Position numbers and translations under genes: made by a program. DNA of 64,000 bases from Devosia pacifica. GTDB lineage: Bacteria > Pseudomonadota > Alphaproteobacteria > Rhizobiales > Devosiaceae. Below are positions 51,959 through 59,929 of this stretch, one piece after another. The stretch lies in the NCBI RefSeq assembly GCF_014652635.1, contig NZ_BMZE01000001.1:1002051-1066050 (forward strand), given 5' to 3'. The notes below the pieces were generated by a model that worked only from the letters and a program-made list of their open reading frames with translations, was not told where the DNA came from and ran no database searches. Numbering within the stretch: position 1 is the first letter of the stretch; every line of letters begins with the position of its first letter.

Positions 51959-53107
51959 ATGAGCCTTACCGTTATCGATATATGTGGTTATCGATCCGTC
52001 AAATCCCTGCGGTTTCCTGTACGTCGCGTGTCGGTATATGTCGGTGGCAACGCTGTGGGGAAAACCAATCTGTACCGGGCCTTGGAGCTCGTACACCACG
52101 CCGCCACCGGGGCTCTGGCGAGAGAAATCGGCAAGGAGGGCGGCCTCGCCTCAATCTTCTGGGCCGGGCCGCGTCGGCGCGACCAAATACCGCGTATTAC
52201 CTTGGAGGTTTTCCTCGAGTCCGTGCTCGGGCACGAAAACACACCATTCTCACCGCGTTACCGAATAGAAATCGGGTTCCCGGACGTCATTCAGCACGCA
52301 GCCTTTGATCAGGAAGCGCAGGTAAAGACTGAACAGCTGTCTATTGTCACTGCTGGCGGGCGCTCCGTCACGCTTCTGGAGCGCAAGGGGCGCAGCGTGT
52401 GGGCGCGCGATGCCGATGGCAGAAAAATTCTGCTCGAGCACGAACTGCTCGCAAGCGAGACAGCCTTATCGCAGATCCGCGGCGGCGGCGTTTTTGCAGA
52501 GATCGAGGCGGTCCGTCACACCCTTTCCAGCTGGCGCTTTTATCATCAGTTCCGGACGGATCCCGATGCTCCGATACGGCGGCCAGGCCTTCCCGTCACC
52601 TCTCCATTGCTGGACGCCGACGGATCGAACCTGGCATCGGTCCTGGCGACCCTCCGACACATCAGGGGCGACACGGTCGACCTTGATGACGCAATCGATG
52701 CAGCGTTTCCCGGCGCTCAACTGGTGATTGATCCGCCAACTGATAGAGCACAGTTCTCCATGCGCTTTCCGGACTTGCCGCATCGAATCTTTGCGGCGCG
52801 TGAGCTTTCGGAGGGCACGCTGCAGTTCCTGGCGTTGCTCGGCGCCCTCCTCTCATATCGCCTCCCACCGCTTATCGCGCTGAACGAACCCGAGGCGAGC
52901 CTGCATCCCGACCTGCTGCCTGCTCTGGCAAAGGCCATCGCCCAGGCCGCGAAACGCAGTCAGATCTGGGTGGTCACGCACTCGCGGCCGTTAGCAGATG
53001 CAATCGAACTCGAGACAGGAGCAGCCGCCCGCGAGGTCATTCGGGATGACGGAGCAACGACGCTGCGAGGTCTCGGCAAACTCGGGACCTTCGTTGATGA
53101 TATCTGA
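51959..53107 (+). CDS. AAA family ATPase (RecF/OLD-like)
   Basis: This 382-residue protein has a RecF/SMC-like head domain: IDICGYRSVKSLRFPVRRVSVYVGGNAVGKTNLYRALELVHHA has Walker A near residues 29-36, the signature-like region ARELSEGTLQFLALLGALLSY, Walker B LIALNEPEASLHPDLLPALAKAIAQAAKRSQIWVVTHSRPLADAI with the catalytic Glu after NEPE, and a D-loop-like end. It is in the AAA_21/OLD-type group, but no TOPRIM nuclease domain is present. Its role is unknown; DNA repair or defence is possible. A 62-residue gene of unknown function follows 65 bp later. Confidence 0.85.
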   Translation: MSLTVIDICGYRSVKSLRFPVRRVSVYVGGNAVGKTNLYRALELVHHAATGALAREIGKEGGLASIFWAGPRRRDQIPRITLEVFLESVLGHENTPFSPRYRIEIGFPDVIQHAAFDQEAQVKTEQLSIVTAGGRSVTLLERKGRSVWARDADGRKILLEHELLASETALSQIRGGGVFAEIEAVRHTLSSWRFYHQFRTDPDAPIRRPGLPVTSPLLDADGSNLASVLATLRHIRGDTVDLDDAIDAAFPGAQLVIDPPTDRAQFSMRFPDLPHRIFAARELSEGTLQFLALLGALLSYRLPPLIALNEPEASLHPDLLPALAKAIAQAAKRSQIWVVTHSRPLADAIELETGAAAREVIRDDGATTLRGLGKLGTFVDDI

Positions 53108-53172
53108 CGGAACTCGCGCGCATGGGAGACGTTTTTCTGGGCAAGCCAATCTGAATGTCACAGGAGGACATG

Positions 53173-53361
53173 ATGAAACGCTTTGATTCTGGAACTCTTA
53201 TTCCCGGTTCCACATGGCATACGGAAGCCGAGAGCGAAGCCGAAGTGGTTCGCCAAGCTGTAGAAAACCTTAAAACAAGGCATGGCGAAACCGACGTACG
53301 GCCTGAAATGGTGGCGCGGATCAAGGAGCGCATCGTCGACGTCGATGATACCAAGCACTGA
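53173..53361 (+). CDS. Small hypothetical protein downstream of AAA ATPase
   Basis: This 62-residue charged protein (MKRFDSGTLIPGSTWHTEAESEAEVVRQAVENLKTRHGETDVRPEMVARIKERI) has two helical segments and an acidic end VDVDDTKH. A strong AGGAGG 5 bases before 53173 sets the start. I recognise no family. It is adjacent and codirectional with the AAA ATPase; it abuts the convergent cca stop with no bases between. Confidence 0.7.
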   Translation: MKRFDSGTLIPGSTWHTEAESEAEVVRQAVENLKTRHGETDVRPEMVARIKERIVDVDDTKH

Positions 53362-54564
53362 TCACTCAGATGTCTTGGCGCTCTCAAGTAGTGTATCGCG
53401 TGACAGCTTAAGTCCGCTATCCAGCCAAAGCCGTTCGAGCCGCGACAGCTCTTGACCAAGAGCCGGCCCGGGCGGCAGCCCGCGCTCCAGTAGATCCCTC
53501 CCAGAGACCGGGAATTGTGCCGGCTCAATCGCCTCCAGTTGATCGCTCACCGCCTGCTTTCCAGCGGCGCTCCAACCTGCCGAAATGCTTGCCAGATCCA
53601 GTGCCAGGTGTGTTTCCCGCGGATACCGCACTATGGCTTCGTAGAGCTTCATGGCTTGGACGAGGCCGGCAGCCAAACCAATCCTGCGGCACCGATCGAT
53701 CTCGCTGTTCGGCAAGCGCCAAAGGCGCTGCAACTCTTCTATTGGTCGCGCCTTAGCAAGCAGGCAAAGCCTAACAAGAAACGAAGGCTCTGCAACTTGC
53801 CGCTCATAAGCGGTGAGTGCATCCATCACATCGGCGTCGACATCGACGAGACCGATCTGGCTCATTCGGCGCAACCCGACAGTTATACGCGGCAGCTCGA
53901 GGATTCTGCGCATCTCAACGCCAACCCGCTCGCCGGATAGATGTCCAAGCTTTCCGGCGGCCTCGGAACACGCAGCGAGACCCTCGGGATCAAACACGTC
54001 CTGGCCATGGCTGATCGTGAAACGGAAGAACCGGTAGACTCGCAAACCATCTTCTGCGATCCGCCGAGCGGCCTCGCCGATAAACCGCACACGCGCATTG
54101 AGGCAGTCCGACAAGCCCTCGATCGGATCAAAGAGCTGTCCCTCGATATCCGAATAGAGTGCGTTCAGTGTGAAATCGCGTCGTGATGCGTCGGCGTGCC
54201 AATCCTGACCGAACTGCACCACTGCGTGCCTACCGTCGGTCTTGACGTCTTCGCGCAATGTGGTCACCTCGAACAGGTCGTCATCGCGCTTCAGGGTAAT
54301 CGTGCCGTGCTCAATGCCAGTGGGGATGGCCTTGAAACCCCCGGCTTCGGCCCGCTCGATCACTGTGTCAGGCTCGAATTCGGTGGCGATATCGACATCG
54401 CGCCGTGTGCGCGGAACGTCGAGAATCGTATCGCGCACAAGTCCCCCCACGATCCGTGAACGGCCAGCGTCCCCATCAAGAAGCGCCAGCGCGCGCTGGA
54501 GATTGTCGTTCTTGCGCCAGGACGCTAGGCGCAAACGCGATTCAGCAGTCGCTGCCCCCGTCAT
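53362..54564 (-). CDS. cca: CCA tRNA nucleotidyltransferase
   Basis: This 400-residue enzyme adds or repairs the 3' CCA end of tRNAs. Class II motifs: RSRIVGGLVRDTILDVPRTRRDVDIATEFEPD (GG..RD..L and DxD), HGTITLKRDDDLFEVTTLRED, RRDFTLNALYSDIEGQLFDPIEGLSDCLNARVRFIGEAARRIAEDGLRVYRFFRF (the ERxxxE-like region). The C-terminal half is helical and Leu-rich. The start overlaps the upstream Nudix gene by ATGA, so the two form an operon. Confidence 0.95.
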   Translation of the reverse strand: MTGAATAESRLRLASWRKNDNLQRALALLDGDAGRSRIVGGLVRDTILDVPRTRRDVDIATEFEPDTVIERAEAGGFKAIPTGIEHGTITLKRDDDLFEVTTLREDVKTDGRHAVVQFGQDWHADASRRDFTLNALYSDIEGQLFDPIEGLSDCLNARVRFIGEAARRIAEDGLRVYRFFRFTISHGQDVFDPEGLAACSEAAGKLGHLSGERVGVEMRRILELPRITVGLRRMSQIGLVDVDADVMDALTAYERQVAEPSFLVRLCLLAKARPIEELQRLWRLPNSEIDRCRRIGLAAGLVQAMKLYEAIVRYPRETHLALDLASISAGWSAAGKQAVSDQLEAIEPAQFPVSGRDLLERGLPPGPALGQELSRLERLWLDSGLKLSRDTLLESAKTSE

Positions 54565-55214
54565 GAGGGGCCCTCACCCAGCACGAGATCACGGAACTGG
54601 CGCGTAAGATTGGCCGTGATGCCCCAGATAACGTGACCCTCGTGGTCGATCTGCCAGGTTCTGTGTTCCCGGCCATCACGACGAATACTGTAGGTCGAGT
54701 AGCTTTCCTTACGAATCACGCGCGCAAACGGAACCTCAAACACGGCCTGCACCTCATCCGGGTTGGGCACGAACGGCGCCGAGGGCGATACAACCGCCAC
54801 TACAGGCGTAATCAGGTAGTTCGTTCCGGTGAAGTAGGTGGGCATGAATCCTAACACTCTGGCTTCTGACCGCAGCAAGCCGACCTCTTCGCCGGCTTCA
54901 CGCAAAGCCGCATCGGCAGCATCAGCATCGCCCGGATCGAGCTTGCCGCCTGGGAATGCAATCTGACCGGAGTGCGAACGCAAACGCGAGGAGCGTTCCG
55001 TGTAAAGCACTGTGTACCCCTCAGGACGTTCGACAAGCGCCAATAGGACTGCGGCCGGCACCGGCGGGCGATCCGGCGGTGCCGATGGGCGCCAATCCGG
55101 CACCAGCTGCTCGCGCCCCGAAAGAACCGGCGGCCGGTCGAGAAGCCTGGTTACGATGCGATCAATACTGATGTCTTCGACAGCCACGAGGCGCCGTTCC
55201 GATTCCTGCCGCAC
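54561..55214 (-). CDS. Nudix hydrolase, CoA pyrophosphatase type
   Basis: This 217-residue Nudix protein has the NudL-like motif order AVLLALVERPEGYTVLYTERSSRLRSHSGQIAFPGGKLDPGDADAADAALREAGEEVGLLRSEARVLGFMPTYFTGTNYLITPVVAVV. The Nudix box uses Asp in place of the first Glu, as CoA pyrophosphatases do. It should cleave coenzyme A or related nucleotides to phosphopantetheine and ADP, though the substrate is inferred. It is coupled to cca by ATGA, an arrangement common in rhizobia. Confidence 0.88.
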   Translation of the reverse strand: MRQESERRLVAVEDISIDRIVTRLLDRPPVLSGREQLVPDWRPSAPPDRPPVPAAVLLALVERPEGYTVLYTERSSRLRSHSGQIAFPGGKLDPGDADAADAALREAGEEVGLLRSEARVLGFMPTYFTGTNYLITPVVAVVSPSAPFVPNPDEVQAVFEVPFARVIRKESYSTYSIRRDGREHRTWQIDHEGHVIWGITANLTRQFRDLVLGEGPS

Positions 55215-55304
55215 ACTTTATCGCAGTCTAGGCGAGCGCCTCGGCGCCCGCACCCTTTTTTGCGTCCTGTCGCGGACAACACTCAGAGAGCAGGGCCGCT
55301 AAAG

Positions 55305-55856
55305 TCAGTAGGCGATGAATGGCTGCAGAGGCCCGGCCAGTTGCAATGGCAGGGAGGTATCATACGAAAAAGCCAGCACACGGCTCTTGTCGACAGGACC
55401 GGGCCAGACGATTGCACCCGGCGCCGTGGGCTCCCAGCCCAGCGGGCAGTAATAGTCCCGATCCCCAACCAAGAGCACGAATTTGCCTTCACCGCGGGCG
55501 AGTGCCAGCCGCGTCACCTCGCGTGCCAGAAGCTTTCCGGCGCCGCGCTTGCGGTATGCAGGGTGTGTCGCCAGCGGGCCGAGCATGTATCCGTTGATCC
55601 CACCAACGCTGAGTGGCGTCATCCAGACCACGCCGCACAACGCGCCATCCACCTCCGCGATCAGGCTGAGGCTCGGATCGATCGAATACTGTTCGCGTAC
55701 ACGAAATGCCGTGCGGGCATACCGTCCGGGCCCGAACGCCAGGGCGTGCAAGTCAGCAACAAACTCGTCGTCGGTTTCGGTGGCCGGGCGCACATAAGGA
55801 ATGCCAGGCATGTGGGAAGGCAATGGCGCAGCCGGAGAGAGGCTTGAGGCTATCAT
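55305..55856 (-). CDS. GNAT family N-acetyltransferase
   Basis: This 183-residue acetyltransferase has a YhbS-like layout: YVRPATETDDEFVADLHALAFGPGRYARTAFRVRE, SLIAEVDGALCGVVWMTPLSVGGINGYMLGPLATHPAYRKRGAGKLLAREVTRLALARGEGKFVLLVGDRDYYCPLGWEP. The acetyl-CoA-binding RxxGxG/A loop is RKRGAGKLL. The substrate is unknown. It stands 90 bp upstream of the nudL gene on the same strand and may share its transcript. Confidence 0.9.
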   Translation of the reverse strand: MIASSLSPAAPLPSHMPGIPYVRPATETDDEFVADLHALAFGPGRYARTAFRVREQYSIDPSLSLIAEVDGALCGVVWMTPLSVGGINGYMLGPLATHPAYRKRGAGKLLAREVTRLALARGEGKFVLLVGDRDYYCPLGWEPTAPGAIVWPGPVDKSRVLAFSYDTSLPLQLAGPLQPFIAY

Positions 55857-56101
55857 GTCGCAAAGTCCAAGAATGAGCAGGCAGGCACGAGCGGAACCAC
55901 AAAAGGTCCCCGGATCAAGATCGTCGCGCGTAAACTATAGCCATGGTCATCCTGGGCGCCTCCACGCCTGTCTCGGCTTTTAGCATCCTCGATAAGGCTC
56001 CGCAACGCACTGGTAACGGACTGTCAAACGATTGCGCCCTGTCAGCGTTGCACCAGTGTGCATATGTGAGTGACACCAGACAAACCGCGAGAGGATAGCT
56101 G

Positions 56102-57070
56102 ATGGGACAACTGATCGATGGCGTGTGGTCGGACCAGTGGTACGACACCGACAAAACGGGCGGAAAGTTTGAACGCAGCAAGTCCGCATTCCGCAACTGG
56201 GTAACGCGTGACGGCAGCGCGGGCCCTTCGGGCGACGCCGGCTTCAAGGCTGAGGCCGATCGCTATCACCTTTATGTTTCGCTTGCCTGCCCATGGGCGC
56301 ACAGAACGCTGATCTTTCGCAAGCTGAAACAGCTCGAAGACCTAATCCCTGTCTCAATCGTTTCTCCGAAAATGCCGGACGAGACCGGCTGGAGTTTCAA
56401 GACCGATGAGGGCTCGACCGGCGACCCGCTGTTTGGCAAGGATTTTCTGCATCAGATTTATACCGAAGCCATGTCCGACTACACCGGACGCGTGACCGTC
56501 CCGGTTCTTTGGGACAAGCACAACGGCACGATCGTCTCAAACGAAAGCGCTGAAATCATTCGCATGTTCAACAGCGCGTTCAATGAACTGACGGGCAACT
56601 CCGAAGACTACTATCCCGCAGATCTGCGCGAGCGGATCGATGAGGTGAATGCACGCGTCTACGACAACATCAACAATGGCGTTTACAAATCCGGCTTTGC
56701 GACAACGCAGCAGGCCTATGAGGATGCAGCGACTTCATTGTTCGACGCGCTGGACTGGGTCGAGGATATTCTCGGCCAATCGCCATATCTTGCAGGTGAC
56801 CGGATCACTGAGGCCGATTGGCGATTGTTCACAACGCTTGTGCGGTTCGACGCGGTCTATTTCGGCCACTTCAAGTGCAACCGTCGGCGCATCGCCGATT
56901 ATCCCAACATCCTGCGGCTGACGCGCGAGCTCTATGCAATTGAGGGCGTTGCGGAAACCGTCGACCTGCAGCACATCCAGACGCACTATTACTGGAGCCA
57001 CACCACCATCAACCCGCACCGCATCGTGCCGATCGGGCCGTCACGCGAAGAGCTTGGCTTTATCGTTTAG
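56102..57070 (+). CDS. Glutathionyl-hydroquinone reductase
   Basis: This 322-residue glutathione-transferase relative (Xi class, YqjG/PcpF/ECM4 group) reduces glutathionyl-hydroquinones. The catalytic motif is ADRYHLYVSLACPWAHRTLIFRKLKQLEDLIPVSIVSP (Cys-Pro-Trp-Ala), with WDKHNGTIVSNESAEIIRMFN as the glutathione-binding SNESA loop, and a helical C-terminal part with LTEADWRLF-like ITEADWRLFTTLVRFDAVYFGHFKCNRRRIADYPNI. N-terminal SAFRNWVTRDG is typical. The stop overlaps that of the convergent Nudix gene within TTAG. Confidence 0.94.
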   Translation: MGQLIDGVWSDQWYDTDKTGGKFERSKSAFRNWVTRDGSAGPSGDAGFKAEADRYHLYVSLACPWAHRTLIFRKLKQLEDLIPVSIVSPKMPDETGWSFKTDEGSTGDPLFGKDFLHQIYTEAMSDYTGRVTVPVLWDKHNGTIVSNESAEIIRMFNSAFNELTGNSEDYYPADLRERIDEVNARVYDNINNGVYKSGFATTQQAYEDAATSLFDALDWVEDILGQSPYLAGDRITEADWRLFTTLVRFDAVYFGHFKCNRRRIADYPNILRLTRELYAIEGVAETVDLQHIQTHYYWSHTTINPHRIVPIGPSREELGFIV

Positions 57071-57543
57071 TAGCCCCAGAGGACCCGGCGATCGGCCAGG
57101 TCAAAGACCTCATCGACCCGTTGCGAGGTCGATGGGGTCACCTTTTCGGGCAGTGAGGATTTGTGAAACCAGCCGATCTCCGCGATCTCGAGGGTCGGCT
57201 TGAACTCGAAGCTCTTCTCGAAATCCTTGGTGACGAAGAATGCCACATGGTCGCGGTTCGAAACGGGGCTGTTGTTGTGATAGAGTCCGAATAGCTTCAT
57301 CGGCCCCAAGGGCTGATAGCCGGTCTCTTCCCTCACTTCGCGCACCGCGCTTTCTTCAGCGCTCTCGCCCGGCTCGACGCCGCCACCCGGGAATGACCAG
57401 CCGGGGACATAGGTGTGACGGATCAGAAGGACGCTATCGCCATCGATCACCATCACACGCGTGCCGAGCGTCATCCGGCGCCGCAAACCCACCAGCGTGA
57501 GATAGGCGCTGCTACGCCAGCGCTGCCATCGACTCATCTGCAT
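57067..57543 (-). CDS. Nudix hydrolase
   Basis: This 158-residue Nudix protein has the box GWSFPGGGVEPGESAEESAVREVREETGYQPLGPMKLFGLYHN, with the full G-x5-E-x7-REVREETG motif. The substrate cannot be read; the short build is seen in general nucleotide-sugar or oxidised nucleotide hydrolases. The N-terminus has a basic segment MSRWQRWRSSAYLTLVGLRRRMTLG that may associate with membranes. The start may be the ATG two codons in (57537). It diverges from the phosphoesterase gene. Confidence 0.92.
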   Translation of the reverse strand: MQMSRWQRWRSSAYLTLVGLRRRMTLGTRVMVIDGDSVLLIRHTYVPGWSFPGGGVEPGESAEESAVREVREETGYQPLGPMKLFGLYHNNSPVSNRDHVAFFVTKDFEKSFEFKPTLEIAEIGWFHKSSLPEKVTPSTSQRVDEVFDLADRRVLWGY

Positions 57544-57650
57544 GTGGCGCTCCTTTTGCTATCCACTAGCAGAGCGCGGGCCGCGACAAAATCGGCTGAA
57601 ATCGCACTTGGCCATTTTCTTGCACCAACGACCGTGGCAATACGCGCGTA

Positions 57651-58541
57651 ATGACCCTGCTCGCACACATCTCCGATATTCACATCGCGCCCTTGCCCAA
57701 GCTCCATCTCAAGGATCTTCTGAGCAAGCGGCTAACCGGCTACCTGAACTGGAAGCTGACACGGAGCGGCGCCCTTGGCGGCACTGGTTTGCAGGAACTG
57801 GTGGCACATCTGCGCCAGCAGGAGACGGACTTCATCGCCGTCACCGGAGACCTGACCAATCTTGCGCTCGACACAGAGATTTCCCGAGCCGGCGCCTGGC
57901 TTCAAAGCATTGGCGGCGCGGAAACCGTTTGCGTCTCGCCCGGCAATCATGACGCCTATGTCAAAGGCGCTCTTGAAACTGCCTATTCCGAATGGGGCAG
58001 CTATATCAGCGGTGAGACGATGGAGACGGGACGTTTCCCGTTCGTGCGCCGGATCGATGAAGTCGCCATCATCTCCTGTTCCAGCGCCATTCCTACCGCG
58101 CCCTTCATGGCCATCGGTGAATTTGACAAGCAACAGGCAGATAGACTCTCGCGCATTCTCTCGGTTCTCAAGAATGCAGGGTTTTTCCGTACGGTACTTA
58201 TTCATCACCCGCCCAATGTCGAGTTGCAGCATCCCTCGTTCGGCTTGCGCGGACATCGGTTGTTCCGAGACGTCATTGCCGAACACGGCGCGGAGCTCAT
58301 CCTGCACGGACACACACACCGCTCGTCAGTGCATTCCGTTGATGGACCGAATGGCGAGGTTCCGGTCATCGGTGTCGCTTCAGCCAGCGCAAATCAGGGC
58401 TCGCCCCTCGATGATCCAGCGCGCTACAATCTGTTCAGAATTGAACGAAATGGCACTGGCTGGTCGTGTACGATGCGGGAATACGGTTTCCAGCGTCTCG
58501 GCAGCGAGATCGTCATGCGCCTGCAGATGCGCATATACTGA
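57651..58541 (+). CDS. Metallophosphoesterase, calcineurin-like
   Basis: This 296-residue phosphoesterase has the metal-binding motifs LAHISDIHIAPLPK (DxH), FIAVTGDLTNLA (GDx2N-like), VCVSPGNHDAYVKG (GNHD), LIHHPPNVE, and LILHGHTHRSSVH (GHTH). These define the calcineurin-like two-metal site. The specific substrate (nucleotide, phospholipid or protein) is unknown. It is 56 bp before murL on the same strand, so it may be co-transcribed with murL-murD2, perhaps for an envelope-related phosphate. Confidence 0.92.
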   Translation: MTLLAHISDIHIAPLPKLHLKDLLSKRLTGYLNWKLTRSGALGGTGLQELVAHLRQQETDFIAVTGDLTNLALDTEISRAGAWLQSIGGAETVCVSPGNHDAYVKGALETAYSEWGSYISGETMETGRFPFVRRIDEVAIISCSSAIPTAPFMAIGEFDKQQADRLSRILSVLKNAGFFRTVLIHHPPNVELQHPSFGLRGHRLFRDVIAEHGAELILHGHTHRSSVHSVDGPNGEVPVIGVASASANQGSPLDDPARYNLFRIERNGTGWSCTMREYGFQRLGSEIVMRLQMRIY

Positions 58542-58597
58542 TCGGCCTGCGCACGGTAACACCTGAACAAGAAAACCGCGCCAATCGGAGTGCCTTT

Positions 58598-59929
58598 GTG
58601 AGCCAAGATTTCGAGATCCTGCCTCCTGTCATAGAGCCGGGCGCCACTGGTCTGCGGTTTGGCTATCGGCTAGGCGACTTGCAGTTCGAAGAACGCCTTG
58701 CGTTCCCCTCGACGTTCGACATTGAAGTGTTTCAGCAGCAAAGTGGGCAGCGCCTGCTGACACTTGCCGCCTTCGTACTCGGTGTGTCGTACTACAAGCT
58801 CCTCGCGCCACTGCGCCTAGCGGCGCCTCAACTGACACTCACCGAACTCGAGCGCGCGTTCGTTATCGACATCTATGAGAACGGTCTGGGCGAGTTCTAT
58901 GCCCGTAATGATTTGCGTCGCTACGGCAGGCTGGAGCTAGAGGTCAGTGTCGATGAGTCCGAGCTTGCCGAGAGACCGGACTTGCTCCGCCGCGCTCTCC
59001 TGCCGATAGGCGGCGGCAAAGACTCTCTGGTCAGCGCACAACTTCTGCAAGCTGCCGAGATCGCGTTCACCCCGTTCGCGGTCAATCCGAAAGGTCCGAT
59101 CGTCTCTTCTGTCGAGGCACTTGCACTGGAACCTGTATACGTGCGGCGTACTCTTGATCCGGAGATGATCAGGCTCTCAACGCAACCTGGCTACTACAAT
59201 GGGCACGTACCATCGACAGCAATCAACTCAATGATCGCTGCTCTGTGCGCCATCGCCTACGGATTCGATGAAATCGTCTTGTCCAACGAGCGATCCGCCA
59301 GCGAAGGCAATATCGAATTCGATGGTCGCGAAGCCAATCATCAGTATTCGAAGTCTCTCGCGTTTGAACGGCATATCGCGCAGGTGCTGGGTGCCGCCAC
59401 CGGGGGAGCACTACGGTATTATTCGCTGCTGAGGCCGTTCTCCGAGGCACAAATCGCCAATCTGTTCGCGAGAACACAGCGGTTCGATCATGCCTTTTCC
59501 AGTTGTAACCGCAACTTCCGGCTGGCCGGCCACGAAGGCGATCTGTGGTGCGGCAATTGCCCCAAATGCCACTTCGTTTTCCTGATCTTCGCCCCCGTGA
59601 TGGACCGAGAACGCCTGATAGGGATTTTTGGCCAGAACCTCTTCGACAAGCCGCAGAACATCGATGCCTACCGTGAACTGACAGGCCTTGCAGGACAAAA
59701 ACCCTGGGAGTGCGTCGGTGAAATTCTTGAAGCTGCTGCGTGCCTTTATCAACTGGTGAAGCGTCCGGAATGGTCGTCAGATGCCGTAGTTGCAGCACTG
59801 GGCGGCGAACTTCTGGCACAGTACGGAGCCGAGACGCTTGAGCGCGCCAGCAGCGAACTGATGACCGCAAGCCAAGACCATCACATCCCGGGGGACGTCT
59901 ATCGGAGGATCGCGCCTCATGCTGCCTGA
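58598..59929 (+). CDS. murL: MurL-like UDP-MurNAc-L-Ala-L-Glu epimerase
   Basis: This 443-residue protein matches the MurL family, which epimerises the terminal L-Glu of UDP-MurNAc-L-Ala-L-Glu to D-Glu. Seen are an N-terminal RFGYRLGDLQFEERLAFP, an ATP-loop-like LLPIGGGKDSLVSAQLL (residues about 135-150), IVLSNERSASEGNIEFDGREANHQYSKSLAFE, and a cysteine motif WCGNCPKCHFVFLIFAPVM (Cys 318, 321, 324). The start is GTG at 58598, preceded by CGGAG; the open frame from 58466 overlaps the phosphoesterase gene. It overlaps murD2 by 11 bp, the arrangement known from Xanthomonas. Identity is well supported by context; activity is not shown. Confidence 0.88.
   Translation: MSQDFEILPPVIEPGATGLRFGYRLGDLQFEERLAFPSTFDIEVFQQQSGQRLLTLAAFVLGVSYYKLLAPLRLAAPQLTLTELERAFVIDIYENGLGEFYARNDLRRYGRLELEVSVDESELAERPDLLRRALLPIGGGKDSLVSAQLLQAAEIAFTPFAVNPKGPIVSSVEALALEPVYVRRTLDPEMIRLSTQPGYYNGHVPSTAINSMIAALCAIAYGFDEIVLSNERSASEGNIEFDGREANHQYSKSLAFERHIAQVLGAATGGALRYYSLLRPFSEAQIANLFARTQRFDHAFSSCNRNFRLAGHEGDLWCGNCPKCHFVFLIFAPVMDRERLIGIFGQNLFDKPQNIDAYRELTGLAGQKPWECVGEILEAAACLYQLVKRPEWSSDAVVAALGGELLAQYGAETLERASSELMTASQDHHIPGDVYRRIAPHAA

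Noticed and set aside
55857-56247. Minus-strand frame 55915-56247 between the GNAT and hydroquinone reductase genes
   Set aside because: It overlaps the start of the reductase gene and has no domain features; the region more likely holds two divergent promoters.
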